Assembly (NCBI RefSeq): GCF_025149465.1
Contig: NZ_CP102275.1
Location: 62,001-126,000 of the forward strand
DNA from: Thomasclavelia spiroformis DSM 1552
GTDB lineage: Bacteria; Bacillota_I; Bacilli_A; Erysipelotrichales; Coprobacillaceae
Direction: 5' to 3'
Length of the DNA: 64,000 nt
The notes beneath the pieces were generated by a model. That model searched no databases and had not been told where the DNA came from. It saw only the letters and a list, made by a program, of their open reading frames with translations. Numbering within the stretch: position 1 is the first letter of the stretch; every line of letters begins with the position of its first letter. Below, in pieces: positions 10,090 to 18,680 of the stretch. A program made the translations under genes and the position numbers.

Positions 10090-10800
10090 ATGTTAAAAAA
10101 ACTGTGTACTTTGTTTATTTCTGCAGGACTTATCTTTGGGTTAACTGCATGTAGTAAAACTGAAACAAAAGGAAACAATACAGATAGTAAAGATAATAAG
10201 ATTGAAGAAACAAGCGTTAATATTAAAACGGTAGATGATTTTCAAGAATCTCAAGGTTTAATTAAATATTTTACAATTGAAGATAAAAACTTTTCTATTC
10301 CTGAAACTGTTGGTGAATATGCAAATTATTTAAGCCAATTAGGAACTGTCACTTTAAATGATACTGGAAATTCAGTAGATGATGAAGAAATTGATGCCAA
10401 TGGCATTTCTTCTATGGTTGCTTATCTTAACGTTGAAACAAGTGATGGTCAGTCACAACATTTCCCAGTAAGATATGAAAATGATACAAATAAAAAAGCT
10501 CCAGTAGCAGAGGCAAGAGTGACTCAAATTGAAGTAAAATATGATAATTTGTCTACATTTGATTATGAAAAAGTTTTTGATTCAATTGAAGTAGTTACTG
10601 AAGATTATACATTTAAAATGGATGGAAAAACAAATTTATATAAATTCTATAATAACTTAGGTGATCCTGAACATGCAACAGATGGAAGATTAGATTATAG
10701 TGATTCATTAGGATACACATATACATTTGATTGCTGTAATGAAAATAGAAAAGGAATTTTTAGAGGATTTATTATTAAATATCCTCAACCAACTGAATAA
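10090..10800 (+). CDS. Lipoprotein of unknown function
   Basis: The start is set at the ATG at 10090, because GGAGG at 10077-10081 is correctly spaced for it; an upstream in-frame ATG at 10063 is not. The signal peptide MLKKLCTLF... ends in the lipobox GLTAC, so Cys would be lipidated and the protein held on the outer face of the membrane. The mature part, about 215 residues, is acidic and Asn/Thr/Asp-rich with no motif I recognise. It stands alone between the glycosyltransferase run and the DUF1972 gene and is followed by a terminator, so its link to the polysaccharide is only positional. Confidence 0.8.
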   Translation: MLKKLCTLFISAGLIFGLTACSKTETKGNNTDSKDNKIEETSVNIKTVDDFQESQGLIKYFTIEDKNFSIPETVGEYANYLSQLGTVTLNDTGNSVDDEEIDANGISSMVAYLNVETSDGQSQHFPVRYENDTNKKAPVAEARVTQIEVKYDNLSTFDYEKVFDSIEVVTEDYTFKMDGKTNLYKFYNNLGDPEHATDGRLDYSDSLGYTYTFDCCNENRKGIFRGFIIKYPQPTE

Positions 10801-10809
10801 AACATAAAT

Positions 10810-10842
10810 AAAAAGATTGGCTTTTTGCCAAATCTTTTTATT
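10810..10842 (+). terminator. Terminator after the lipoprotein gene
   Basis: AAAAAGATT-GGC pairs with GCC-AAATCTTTTT (one bulged base), followed by a T/A run just before the ribosome binding site of the next gene. Because it is so close to that gene it may only partly block read-through. Confidence 0.75.
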
Positions 10843-10856
10843 AAATGGAGGTAAAT

Positions 10857-12017
10857 ATGAAGAATGTATTTATAATTGGATCTAAAGGCATTCCTGCAAA
10901 ATATGGCGGTTTTGAAACATTCGTAGAAAAGTTAACTGAAAACAAAAAAAGTAAAAAGATAAAATATCATGTAGCCTGTATAGGTGAAAATAATGAAGAA
11001 TTTGAATATAATAATGCTAGATGTTTTAAAGTAAGTGTACCTGATATAGGTCCCGCAAAAGCAGTTTTATATGACCTTTATGCATTAAAGCAAGTAATAA
11101 ATTATATAAGAACAAATAATTTAAAGGGTTCTATTGTATACATATTGGCGTGTAGAATTGGACCATTTATAAATCATTATAAAAAACAATTGCATAAATT
11201 AGATTGTTTATTATATGTGAATCCAGATGGTCATGAATGGAAAAGAGCTAAATGGAATGCTTTTATAAAAAAATATTGGAAACTGTCAGAACGATTAATG
11301 ATCAAAAATTGTGATTTAGCAATATGTGATTCTATGGGAATCGAAAATTATATAAAAGAAACTTATAAGAAATACAAGCCTAATACTACATATATTGCTT
11401 ATGGTGCTAACATAGATGATAATTCAAAAATAGATGAAAAAAAAGTAAATGAATGGTATAAAACTAATAAATTAGAAAAGAATAATTATTATTTAATAGT
11501 AGGAAGATTTGTTCCAGAAAATAATTTTGAAATAATGATTAGAGAATTTATGAATTCAAATTCAAAAAGAGATTTAGTAATCATTACCAATCTTGAAAAT
11601 AATAAATATTATGATAATCTTAAAAAAAATACTGATTTTGAAAAAGATACAAGAATCAAATTTGTTGGAACTGTGTATGATCAAGAATTATTAAAAGCAA
11701 TAAGAATAAATGCATTTGCATATATTCATGGACATTCAGTTGGTGGAACCAACCCATCATTATTAGAAGCTATGGCAACAACAAATATTAATTTATTGTT
11801 AAATGTTGATTTTAATATTGAAGTTGGTGATAGTACAGCAATTTATTGGGGAAAACAATTAAATAGTTTGACAGATATCATAAATAATGTAGAAACATTT
11901 TCAAATGAATATATTCAAAAATTAGGAAATGAAGCGAAACAAATAATTAAACAAAGGTATTCTTGGGATTTAATTATAAATAAATATGAAAATTTGTTTT
12001 TAAATAAAGTCAAATAA
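10857..12017 (+). CDS. DUF1972 beta-1,4-rhamnosyltransferase (RgpA/Cps2T-like)
   Basis: The start is the ATG at 10857, with GGAGG at 10847-10851; the ATG at 10845 overlaps that site. The first residues, VFIIGSKGIPAKYGGFETF, are the hallmark of the DUF1972 family, whose streptococcal members RgpA and Cps2T add L-rhamnose early in rhamnan or capsule assembly. The 386-residue length is normal. The C-terminal GT-B half keeps GGTNPSLLEAMA for donor binding. Together with rfbD and the ABC exporter this is the best evidence that the locus makes a rhamnose polysaccharide. A terminator and a group II intron follow. Confidence 0.85.
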   Translation: MKNVFIIGSKGIPAKYGGFETFVEKLTENKKSKKIKYHVACIGENNEEFEYNNARCFKVSVPDIGPAKAVLYDLYALKQVINYIRTNNLKGSIVYILACRIGPFINHYKKQLHKLDCLLYVNPDGHEWKRAKWNAFIKKYWKLSERLMIKNCDLAICDSMGIENYIKETYKKYKPNTTYIAYGANIDDNSKIDEKKVNEWYKTNKLEKNNYYLIVGRFVPENNFEIMIREFMNSNSKRDLVIITNLENNKYYDNLKKNTDFEKDTRIKFVGTVYDQELLKAIRINAFAYIHGHSVGGTNPSLLEAMATTNINLLLNVDFNIEVGDSTAIYWGKQLNSLTDIINNVETFSNEYIQKLGNEAKQIIKQRYSWDLIINKYENLFLNKVK

Positions 12018-12046
12018 AAATAGGTTTTTTAAAAGCCTATTTTTTT
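12016..12046 (+). terminator. Terminator used as intron insertion site
   Basis: The stem AAAAATAGG / CCTATTTTT with a following T run ends the rhamnosyltransferase transcript. The group IIC intron begins 2 bases after the T run (12048), the placement known for this intron class. Confidence 0.85.
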
Positions 12047-12047
12047 A

Positions 12048-13938
12048 GTGTGCCACGCATGACATAAGACTAGGTGGTGAAAGTCCACTGTGGGGGTTTC
12101 GTACTACCAACCACTAGCCGAAGACAAGGTATCCATCGTAAGGTGTGAACGGGAGGAAGTTGGAGGCAAAGTCCTGACCCAAGGAATACGAACTATTTTA
12201 GGCAGAAGCTTATCGGATGAGATTGCTAAACAAATCGAAGTCCAATAGTACGACGGAATAAGCAGTGTAAAGATAGTGGGTACATAGGATGAAAGTGTTA
12301 TGTCTTACCGTGGGAGGTCCTAGGAACATGATGAAAATGTAATCATGGTGGAAACGTTTGTCCTAGGAAGTCAGCCGAGGTCATAGTAGTGATGATGATA
12401 ACTGTAATGGTTATCTAGCGAAGGACCGAACATAAGGAGGTGAACTGGAAATGAAAGATACTCAAGATAAAATAGGATACTGTCAACTATCATTAGGCTT
12501 ACTCTATGAAGATAGTACGGAATACGACAATAGTGGAGAAGTGTATCCTACATCAAAACAAGAGATATCACATACGAAGAACACCAATAGATTTGTAGTA
12601 CATGAGAAGTTACTTGAAACAATTATGGAGGATGCCAATATAGAAAAGGCAATCCAAAGGGTTATGAGTAATAAGGGAAGTGGTGGTGTAGATAAAATGC
12701 AAGTCGCAGAAGTTCGTACGCATTTCGCACAACACTGGTCTTATCTAAAGAAACTTATCATGGAGGGACATTATAGTCCACAAGCCGTTAAAAGAGTAGA
12801 AATACCAAAAGATAACGGAAAGAAAAGAGAGTTAGGAATTCCAACAGTGACGGATAGGGTCATACAACAGGCGATAGTACAGGTACTGACACCAATATTT
12901 GAACCCCAATTCAGTGACAATAGTTATGGGTTCCGACCAAGAAGAAATGCCCATCAAGCAGTAAGAAAAGTAGTCGAATACGCCAATGAAGGATATCGAT
13001 ATACAGTAGACCTAGATTTAGAGAAGTACTTTGATACAGTCAACCATTCAAGACTTATACAGATATTGTCACAAACTATTAAAGACGGAAGAGTTATATC
13101 ACTCATACATAAATATCTCAATGCAGGAGTCATAGTAAAACATAAGTTTGAAGAAACTACAAAAGGAGTACCCCAAGGTGGGCCACTCAGCCCATTATTA
13201 TCAAATATATATCTTAATGAATTTGATAAAGAAATGGAAAGAAGAGGAAATCGATTTGTAAGGTACGCAGATGACTGTGTCATACTATTCAAAAGTAAAA
13301 GAAGTGCAATGAGAGTCAAAGAAACAGTGACAAGATATTTAGAAGAGAAATTATTTGTAAAAGTGAACCAAGAGAAGACAAAGGTAGCCTATATTACTGA
13401 TATAAAATTCTTGGGCTTTGGATTTTATATAGAGAAGAGTGGTAATGTACGAATCACTGTTCACAAGAAATCTAAAGAAAAGATGAAAAAGAGAATAAAG
13501 GAAATCACCAAAAGGAACCGACCAATATCAAGTAAGGAATTAGCTAAAGAGTTAAAAGAATACATTACAGGTTGGGTGAATTACTATAGGATAGCGAATA
13601 TGAGTAAACATCTAAGGGAAATAGACTCATGGATGAGAAGAAGAATACGAATGATATATTGGAAAAGATGGAAGTTAGTAAGAACAAGGTATAGAAATTT
13701 ACAAAAACTAGGTATTAATAAAAGTAAGGCATGGGAATGGGCAAACACAAGAAAAAGCTACTGGCACATCGCCAATAGCTTCATACTAAAAAGGACACTT
13801 ACAAATGAAGTATTAAAAATATACGGATTTATAAGTGCACTAGATTATTACAACTCTATAAACTTATGAAACGCCGTGTAGGGAACCCTACGCACGGTGT
13901 TGTGAAAGGGGCGAAAGATTTTAATTCTTAGCCCCTAT
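12048..13938 (+). mobile_element. Intact group IIC intron
   Basis: The 5' boundary GTGTGCCACGCATG at 12048 resembles known IIC introns such as the Oceanobacillus iheyensis one. Domain V is at about 13871-13900 (ACGCCGTG / CACGGTGT arms) and a domain VI hairpin at about 13908-13935 (GGGGC / GCCCC arms), ending CCCCTAT at 13938. The element is about 1.89 kb, with the reverse transcriptase gene in the domain IV position. Insertion just behind an intrinsic terminator is the class C habit. Boundaries are supported by a second copy at 49170-52550 whose ends match. It should splice from read-through RNA and move by target-primed reverse transcription. Confidence 0.9.
12451..13869 (+). CDS. ltrA: Group II intron reverse transcriptase/maturase
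   Basis: The 472-residue intron-encoded protein has the RT blocks SYGFRPRRNAHQA, the catalytic RYADDC (about residues 273-278) and PQGGPLSPLLSNI, then a GIIM maturase/thumb domain including RRRIRMIYWKRWK and KAWEWANTRKSYW. There is no HNH endonuclease domain after it, as expected for class C. It promotes splicing and inserts the intron into DNA. AAGGAGGTGAA lies 10 bases upstream of the ATG. The frame is intact, so the element may still be active. Confidence 0.95.
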   Translation: MKDTQDKIGYCQLSLGLLYEDSTEYDNSGEVYPTSKQEISHTKNTNRFVVHEKLLETIMEDANIEKAIQRVMSNKGSGGVDKMQVAEVRTHFAQHWSYLKKLIMEGHYSPQAVKRVEIPKDNGKKRELGIPTVTDRVIQQAIVQVLTPIFEPQFSDNSYGFRPRRNAHQAVRKVVEYANEGYRYTVDLDLEKYFDTVNHSRLIQILSQTIKDGRVISLIHKYLNAGVIVKHKFEETTKGVPQGGPLSPLLSNIYLNEFDKEMERRGNRFVRYADDCVILFKSKRSAMRVKETVTRYLEEKLFVKVNQEKTKVAYITDIKFLGFGFYIEKSGNVRITVHKKSKEKMKKRIKEITKRNRPISSKELAKELKEYITGWVNYYRIANMSKHLREIDSWMRRRIRMIYWKRWKLVRTRYRNLQKLGINKSKAWEWANTRKSYWHIANSFILKRTLTNEVLKIYGFISALDYYNSINL

Positions 13939-14111
13939 TCAATTTTAACTTTATTTAAAAAGAATAATCTTTGTATCAATATTTTAGAATAAAAATTTAA
14001 TTTTTAATTAATAATACATTTTTTGGTAATATTTGATATATAAAATATGTTCATATTGTCTCTGTGATAATATAATATCTAAATAAAATAAATTTAAAGA
14101 GGTTTTAAAAA

Positions 14112-15602
14112 ATGAAAAATAAAAAAATAGAAAAAAAATATATAATTGCAACAGTACTATTATTTATTAGTGTACTGATAATTGCATCAGTTATATGGGG
14201 AAATAGAACATTTTCAGTAAAAACATTAAGTCAAATTGTTTTTCATTTAAAAGTACCGATGGAAGGGACAGATAATGGAATTTATTTAGATTGGTTTGTT
14301 TCAACAATACCGCTTAGTATATTAATTGTTAGTATAATAACATTGTTAATTTTTAATTTACATCATGTTTTTAAAAAAACAAAAGAAAAAATCTTTTTAT
14401 TTATAAGAAAAAATTATATTAAAATAGCAATATTAGGAATTGCGGGCTCACTAATATTTACAATTAATAACTATAATCTTATTCAATATCTATTTAATAT
14501 ATTTGAAGAAACTAATTTATATGAAAAATATTATGTTGATCCAAGTGAAGTAAACGTTAGTTTTAATAATGGGAAACGTAATTTGATACATTTATATTTA
14601 GAATCTGTAGAAAATACTTACTCAAATATTAAGATAGATGATGAAAAAACAACTAATTATATTCCAGAATTAACTAATTTAGCTAAAGAAAATGTTAGTT
14701 TTTCAAATAGTAATGATTTAGGAGGAAGCAGAACTATTGATGGAACGCAATGGACTATTGCTTCACAAGTATCACAAAATATGGGAATTCCCTTAACTTT
14801 GCCTTTAACAAGTCATAACTATGATAATGATACAGCTTTTTTACCTGGAGGTTACTCTATTGGTGAGATTTTAGAAAATAATGGATATGTAAATGAATTT
14901 ATGTGTGGTTCTAAAGCTGATTTTGGAGGTACTTCAAATTTCTATAAACAGCATGGAAATTATATTATTCGCGATTATGATAGTTTTGTTGAAAATGGTG
15001 AAATTCCTGAGGATTATTTTGTATTTTGGGGTATTGAAGATGCTAAATTATTTGATTTAGCAAAAAAAGATTTAACACTTTTAGCAAAACAAGAAAAACC
15101 ATTTAATATGGAGATTGCAACAATTGATACTCATACACCAGATGGATATTTGTGTAATTTATGCAAAAAAGATCATAAAAATCAATATGCTAATGTTATT
15201 GAATGTCAATCTAGACAAGTAAATAATTTTATTGAATGGTGTAAAAGCCAACCATGGTATGAAAATACAACGATAGTAATTACTGGAGATCACAATAGCA
15301 TGTCAGAGAAATTTTTCACTGAACTTGATGATAATTATATTAGAACACCATATAATTGCATTATAAATAGTGTTGTACAACCAATAAATGATAAAAACAG
15401 AGAATTCAGTACAATGGATTTGTATCCAACAATTTTAGCTTCAATGGGGGCAAAAATAGAAGGAGATAAATTGGGTTTAGGAACTAACTTATTTTCTAAT
15501 AAACCAACATTAATGGAAGAGATTGGTTTTGAAAAATTGAATGATGAAGTCCAAAAATCTTCAAAATTTTATAATCAAAAAATACTTAAGTTAAAAGAAT
15601 AG
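14112..15602 (+). CDS. LtaS/GacH-like phosphoglycerol transferase (sulfatase fold)
   Basis: The 496-residue membrane enzyme has three hydrophobic segments (about residues 10-31, 60-88, 105-130) and an extracellular sulfatase-type domain. Motifs are HLYLESVE, then GGSRTIDG with the likely nucleophile Thr, DTHTPDG, and ITGDHNSMS near the C terminus. Relatives move glycerol phosphate from phosphatidylglycerol onto lipoteichoic acid (LtaS) or onto rhamnan side chains (GacH). Canonical LtaS has five membrane segments; the shorter anchor and the rhamnan setting favour polysaccharide decoration, which is inference. It has its own upstream region behind the intron and a terminator after it. Confidence 0.8.
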   Translation: MKNKKIEKKYIIATVLLFISVLIIASVIWGNRTFSVKTLSQIVFHLKVPMEGTDNGIYLDWFVSTIPLSILIVSIITLLIFNLHHVFKKTKEKIFLFIRKNYIKIAILGIAGSLIFTINNYNLIQYLFNIFEETNLYEKYYVDPSEVNVSFNNGKRNLIHLYLESVENTYSNIKIDDEKTTNYIPELTNLAKENVSFSNSNDLGGSRTIDGTQWTIASQVSQNMGIPLTLPLTSHNYDNDTAFLPGGYSIGEILENNGYVNEFMCGSKADFGGTSNFYKQHGNYIIRDYDSFVENGEIPEDYFVFWGIEDAKLFDLAKKDLTLLAKQEKPFNMEIATIDTHTPDGYLCNLCKKDHKNQYANVIECQSRQVNNFIEWCKSQPWYENTTIVITGDHNSMSEKFFTELDDNYIRTPYNCIINSVVQPINDKNREFSTMDLYPTILASMGAKIEGDKLGLGTNLFSNKPTLMEEIGFEKLNDEVQKSSKFYNQKILKLKE

Positions 15603-15610
15603 TTATTTTT

Positions 15611-15635
15611 AAGGTTCTTATAGAGAACCTTTTTA
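15611..15635 (+). terminator. Terminator after the phosphoglycerol transferase gene
   Basis: A perfect 8-bp stem AAGGTTCT / AGAACCTT with a 5-nt loop runs into TTTT. It closes the polysaccharide locus. Confidence 0.85.
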
Positions 15636-15736
15636 TATTAAAATAATAAGGCGATGATATTATTGAGTAGTAACTTGTAACTAGCATATAACAACATTAT
15701 AATATTATTATAAATTAATCATGAAAGGTACGCAGG

Positions 15737-16546
15737 ATGATGAAGTTAGCGAATAATCTAGAAATACCAGACATTGGCTTAGGTGTATATAAAATAAGTG
15801 AAAAAGAGATGAATGATGTAATATTTTTGGCATATCAAGATGGATATAAATTATTTGATACTGCTCAAATGTATAAAAATGAAACTGCTCTTGGCGAAGC
15901 ATTAAAAAAGAATAAAATATTAAGAGAAGATATTTTTCTTATAAGTAAGGTAGATAATTGTAATCAAGGTTATGATAATACTATTTCTAGTTTTTACGAT
16001 TCTTTAAAAAAGCTAAAAACACAATATTTAGATTCTTTTTTAATTCATTGGCCTGGTTTAAATAAAGAAAGAATGTTAAATACATGAAAAGCATTGGAAT
16101 ATTTATATAAAGAGGGTTTAGCTAAATCAATCGGTGTCTGTAATTTTGAAAAGAGTCAATTAGAATTTTTATTAAACAATTGTGAAATAGCACCAATGAT
16201 AAATCAAATTGAACATACTCCATTTATGCATGATGAAACTTTAATTTCATTTTGTAAGAAAAATAATATTCAAATTATAGCCTGGGGACCTTTACTTCGA
16301 GGAGACATGGAAGATCCAAGAATTATGAAAATTGCTTCAAAATATCAAAAAAGTCCCGCCCAATTATTAATTCGCTGGAATATTCAACAAGGAATTATAC
16401 CAATTCCTAAATCTAAAAATCCATCAAGATTATTAGAAAATATTTCTGTATTTGATTTTGATATTTCATTAGATGATATACATGAATTAAATCAAATGAA
16501 CCAAAATATGAGAACTAGTTATAATCCCTTAGAATTTGACTTTTAA
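15737..16546 (+). pseudogene. Aldo/keto reductase interrupted by one in-frame TGA
   Basis: One frame runs from ATG 15737 to 16546 (269 residues) except for TGA at 16085-16087. Before the stop are GLGVYKI, the catalytic pair in DTAQMY, SKVDN and IHWP. After it come KALEYLYKEG, SIGVCNF, INQIEHTPF, WGPLLRG and IPIPKS. In relatives the residue before K-A-L-E is Trp (TWKALE), so TGG appears to have become TGA. All motifs on both sides are intact, so the mutation looks recent. An NADPH-dependent carbonyl reductase would be lost; the truncated 116-residue product lacks half the barrel. An IS200 element lies just downstream. Confidence 0.85.
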
Positions 16547-16551
16547 AACAA

Positions 16552-16590
16552 AAAGAAATGATAAACAACTAATTATCATTTCTTTTTTTA
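16552..16590 (+). terminator. Terminator after the aldo/keto reductase
   Basis: A 13-bp stem AAAGAAATGATAA / TTATCATTTCTTT with a 7-nt loop and a run of Ts. It sits between the reductase and the left end of the IS200 element. Confidence 0.85.
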
Positions 16591-16653
16591 TTGTGAAACA
16601 AAAACCACGTGCTATGCGCGTGGTAACAATAAAGCTTTAGCGTCTGGGTAAAA

Positions 16654-16713
16654 AACCTCCTCGTGATATAATAATTGTAGCCTGGCAGCTGCAAATAAAA
16701 TAACGAGGAGGTT
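16654..16713 (+). promoter_or_regulatory. Inverted repeat that hides the tnpA ribosome binding site
   Basis: AACCTCCTCGT at 16654-16664 is perfectly complementary to ACGAGGAGGTT at 16703-16713, and the latter contains the Shine-Dalgarno sequence of tnpA (ATG at 16719). Folding would block translation, as known for IS200 transposase mRNA. Confidence 0.75.
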
Positions 16714-16718
16714 AGTCT

Positions 16719-17231
16719 ATGAAAGACACAAAAAGTTTATCACATACATCATATAGATGTAAATATCATATTGTAATAGTACCAAAATTTAGAAGGATGG
16801 TAATATACAATAAATTAAGACATGATATAAGATTAATTATAAAGACCTTAATTGAAAGAAAACCGGGAGTAGAGCTGATAGAAGGAGAGTTATGTCCTGA
16901 TCATATTCATCTTCTATTAGAAATACCACCAAAGTATTCTGTGGCGGAGTTTATGGGATACCTGAAAAGCAAGTCAACGCTTATGATATTTGATCGTCAT
17001 GCAAGTATGAAATATAAATATGGAAATCGAAAATTTTGGGCAAGAGGCTATTTTGTAGATACAGTAGGAAAGAACGAGAAGACAGTGAGAGAATATATTC
17101 AAAATCAGTTAGCGGAAGATAAGTTGAGTGATCAAATGAGTATGGAAGAATTTATTGACCCGTTCACAGGAGAACCAGTGGAAGGGTACAAGAAAAAGAA
17201 AAAAAGTAAAAGACCCTTTGAGGGTCAGTGA
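16719..17231 (+). CDS. tnpA: IS200 family Y1 transposase
   Basis: The 170-residue HUH-type single-strand transposase has CKYHIVIVPKFRR near the N terminus, the metal-binding His-x-His in DHIHLLLEI (about residues 67-75) and the catalytic Tyr in VREYIQNQ (about 128). The fold nicks and joins single-stranded hairpin-marked ends. The C-terminal tail is Lys-rich. The frame is complete, so the element may be active. Confidence 0.93.
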   Translation: MKDTKSLSHTSYRCKYHIVIVPKFRRMVIYNKLRHDIRLIIKTLIERKPGVELIEGELCPDHIHLLLEIPPKYSVAEFMGYLKSKSTLMIFDRHASMKYKYGNRKFWARGYFVDTVGKNEKTVREYIQNQLAEDKLSDQMSMEEFIDPFTGEPVEGYKKKKKSKRPFEGQ

Positions 17232-17357
17232 GTAAATGACGTTGCGGCTGTCAAGGCGTTCAGTGGTCGAATGACTAGCGCAACAGCAGGCGGGTGCATA
17301 CCACGTCTTTTAGGCGTGGTTATGATAAAAAATAACAATTTTACCTTAGTGAGATTG

Positions 17358-17801
17358 TTAAGATTTATTAGTTAGTGCTTTTCCTTCAGTTTCATTAATT
17401 TCTGAAACATAATCAACCAAATCATCAATAGTAAGATTAAATTCTTTTAAAACAGAAACAGCAGCTGTTTTAGTATTCTCATTAACTTCTGAATCACTTT
17501 TTTCATCAGCATAAATAAAGCCAATCAACATATCATCATAATTTTGAGAATCATCAGGTAATTTGATATATGCAATAGATTCAACCTTTTTATCTTTGAT
17601 ATAAGCAATAAATTGACTTACATCTTTACCATTTTTAGATTCGCTTATTGTAACTGTAGGCTCATCTCCACTATTATAGCTGATATTATAATTTTTCTCT
17701 TCAAATTTTTCAGTAATATTAGCAACATTTTTATTATTTGAACAACCTACAAATCCAAAACATAGTATTAGCATTAACAATAATTTCCCTATTTTTTTCA
17801 T
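17358..17801 (-). CDS. Small lipoprotein of unknown function
   Basis: I take the start at 17801 because AAGGATGG sits just upstream on this strand; the in-frame ATG at 17813 lies inside that site. The signal peptide MKKIGKLLLMLILCFG ends in the lipobox FVGC. The mature chain of about 125 residues alternates charged and beta-prone segments (for example VTISESKNGKD, IAYIKLPDDS) and has no motif I know. It stands alone between IS200 and the tsaC operon, on the opposite strand. Confidence 0.78.
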   Translation of the reverse strand: MKKIGKLLLMLILCFGFVGCSNNKNVANITEKFEEKNYNISYNSGDEPTVTISESKNGKDVSQFIAYIKDKKVESIAYIKLPDDSQNYDDMLIGFIYADEKSDSEVNENTKTAAVSVLKEFNLTIDDLVDYVSEINETEGKALTNKS

Positions 17802-18050
17802 AAATAAAACCATCCTTAAACAATTATTATGATTTAATTATATAGTAAACAATATAAAAAGTAAATTATTGACTTTTTCAAACTATTGCTTAATGGAAAT
17901 AATATAGATAGAAAATTATTTTTTTAATAATATGGCAAATGTATAATTTAAAGATTATGTTATGATAATATAAAGATTAGGTTAAGATTGTTATTAAAGT
18001 GTATCTTATAAAAATATATAAAATGTCTACAAATTTTCAAATATTTATTG

Positions 18051-18056
18051 TATAAT
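18051..18056 (+). promoter_or_regulatory. -10 box for the tsaC-atp operon
   Basis: A TATAAT lies 22 bases upstream of the tsaC ATG. The matching -35 is poor (TACAAA or CTACAA at 17-18 bases), so the call rests mainly on the -10 and on position in the only gap before a long operon. Confidence 0.45.
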
Positions 18057-18077
18057 GGGTGCAAATGAGGTGATTTC

Positions 18078-18680
18078 ATGAATACAGTTTTAGTTGAAAA
18101 GAATGCAATTGAAGAAGTGGCTAAGTTAGTTAGTGATAATCAGGTTGTAGCTTTTCCAACTGAAACTGTTTTTGGTTTGGGAATTAAATTTGGATCATAC
18201 GAGGCTTTAAATTCTTTATATGAATTAAAACATCGAGATAGACATAAAGCAATTTCAATGATGATAAATAATCCTAAGGATATTGAAAAATACGCATATG
18301 TCAATGATCAAGCTAGAAAAATTATAAAATCTTTTATGCCAGGAATGGTCACTATCATTTTAAAAAAAAGAGAATTTATTGATGACTATTTTACAGCATC
18401 TTTGGATACTATTGGAATTAGAATTCCTGATGATAAATTTGTTTTATCTTTATTAGAGAAAACTGGACCGATGTTGGTAACTAGTGCCAATCTTTCTGGT
18501 GAAGATACTCTTGTTGATGATAAAGCAGTAATGAAAGTATTTTCTGGTAAAATTCCATTAATTGTAAAAGGTGAAAGTGTTAGTAAAAAAGCAAGTACGA
18601 TTATTGATTTAAGCAAGGGAAAAGTAGAAATATTACGAGTAGGTGATATTTCTGAAAAACAAATATTGGAGGTAATTTAA
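18078..18680 (+). CDS. tsaC: L-threonylcarbamoyladenylate synthase (TsaC/YrdC/Sua5 family)
   Basis: Makes threonylcarbamoyl-AMP from threonine, bicarbonate and ATP for the t6A37 tRNA modification. The 200-residue protein is of the short TsaC/YrdC length without the Sua5 C-terminal domain. FPTETVFGLG (about residues 25-34), LKHRDRHKAISMM (about 50-62) and VTSANLSGE (about 136-144) are typical. The order tsaC-rpiB-glyA-upp-atp is the familiar Firmicutes arrangement (ywlC region of Bacillus). The stop overlaps the rpiB start in TAATG. Confidence 0.92.
   Translation: MNTVLVEKNAIEEVAKLVSDNQVVAFPTETVFGLGIKFGSYEALNSLYELKHRDRHKAISMMINNPKDIEKYAYVNDQARKIIKSFMPGMVTIILKKREFIDDYFTASLDTIGIRIPDDKFVLSLLEKTGPMLVTSANLSGEDTLVDDKAVMKVFSGKIPLIVKGESVSKKASTIIDLSKGKVEILRVGDISEKQILEVI

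Larger units (their letters stand above)
16600..17325 (+). mobile_element. IS200-type insertion sequence (tnpA only)
   Basis: The element is bounded by two small imperfect-palindrome hairpins, CCACGTGC...GCGCGTGG at 16605-16623 and CCACG...CGTGG at 17301-17319, in place of terminal inverted repeats. This is how IS200/IS605 elements mark their ends for single-strand transposition. Only tnpA is present; there is no tnpB. Exact cleavage sites lie a few bases outside the hairpins and cannot be fixed without an empty site. Downstream of the gene, GTTGCG / CGCAAC arms (about 17241-17284) suggest further RNA or ssDNA folding. Confidence 0.82.

Noticed and set aside
16085-16087. UGA read as tryptophan in this organism
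   Set aside because: Trp is coded by TGG throughout the window and TGA acts as a normal stop (for example at upp and the tnpA gene), so a simple nonsense mutation is the better explanation.
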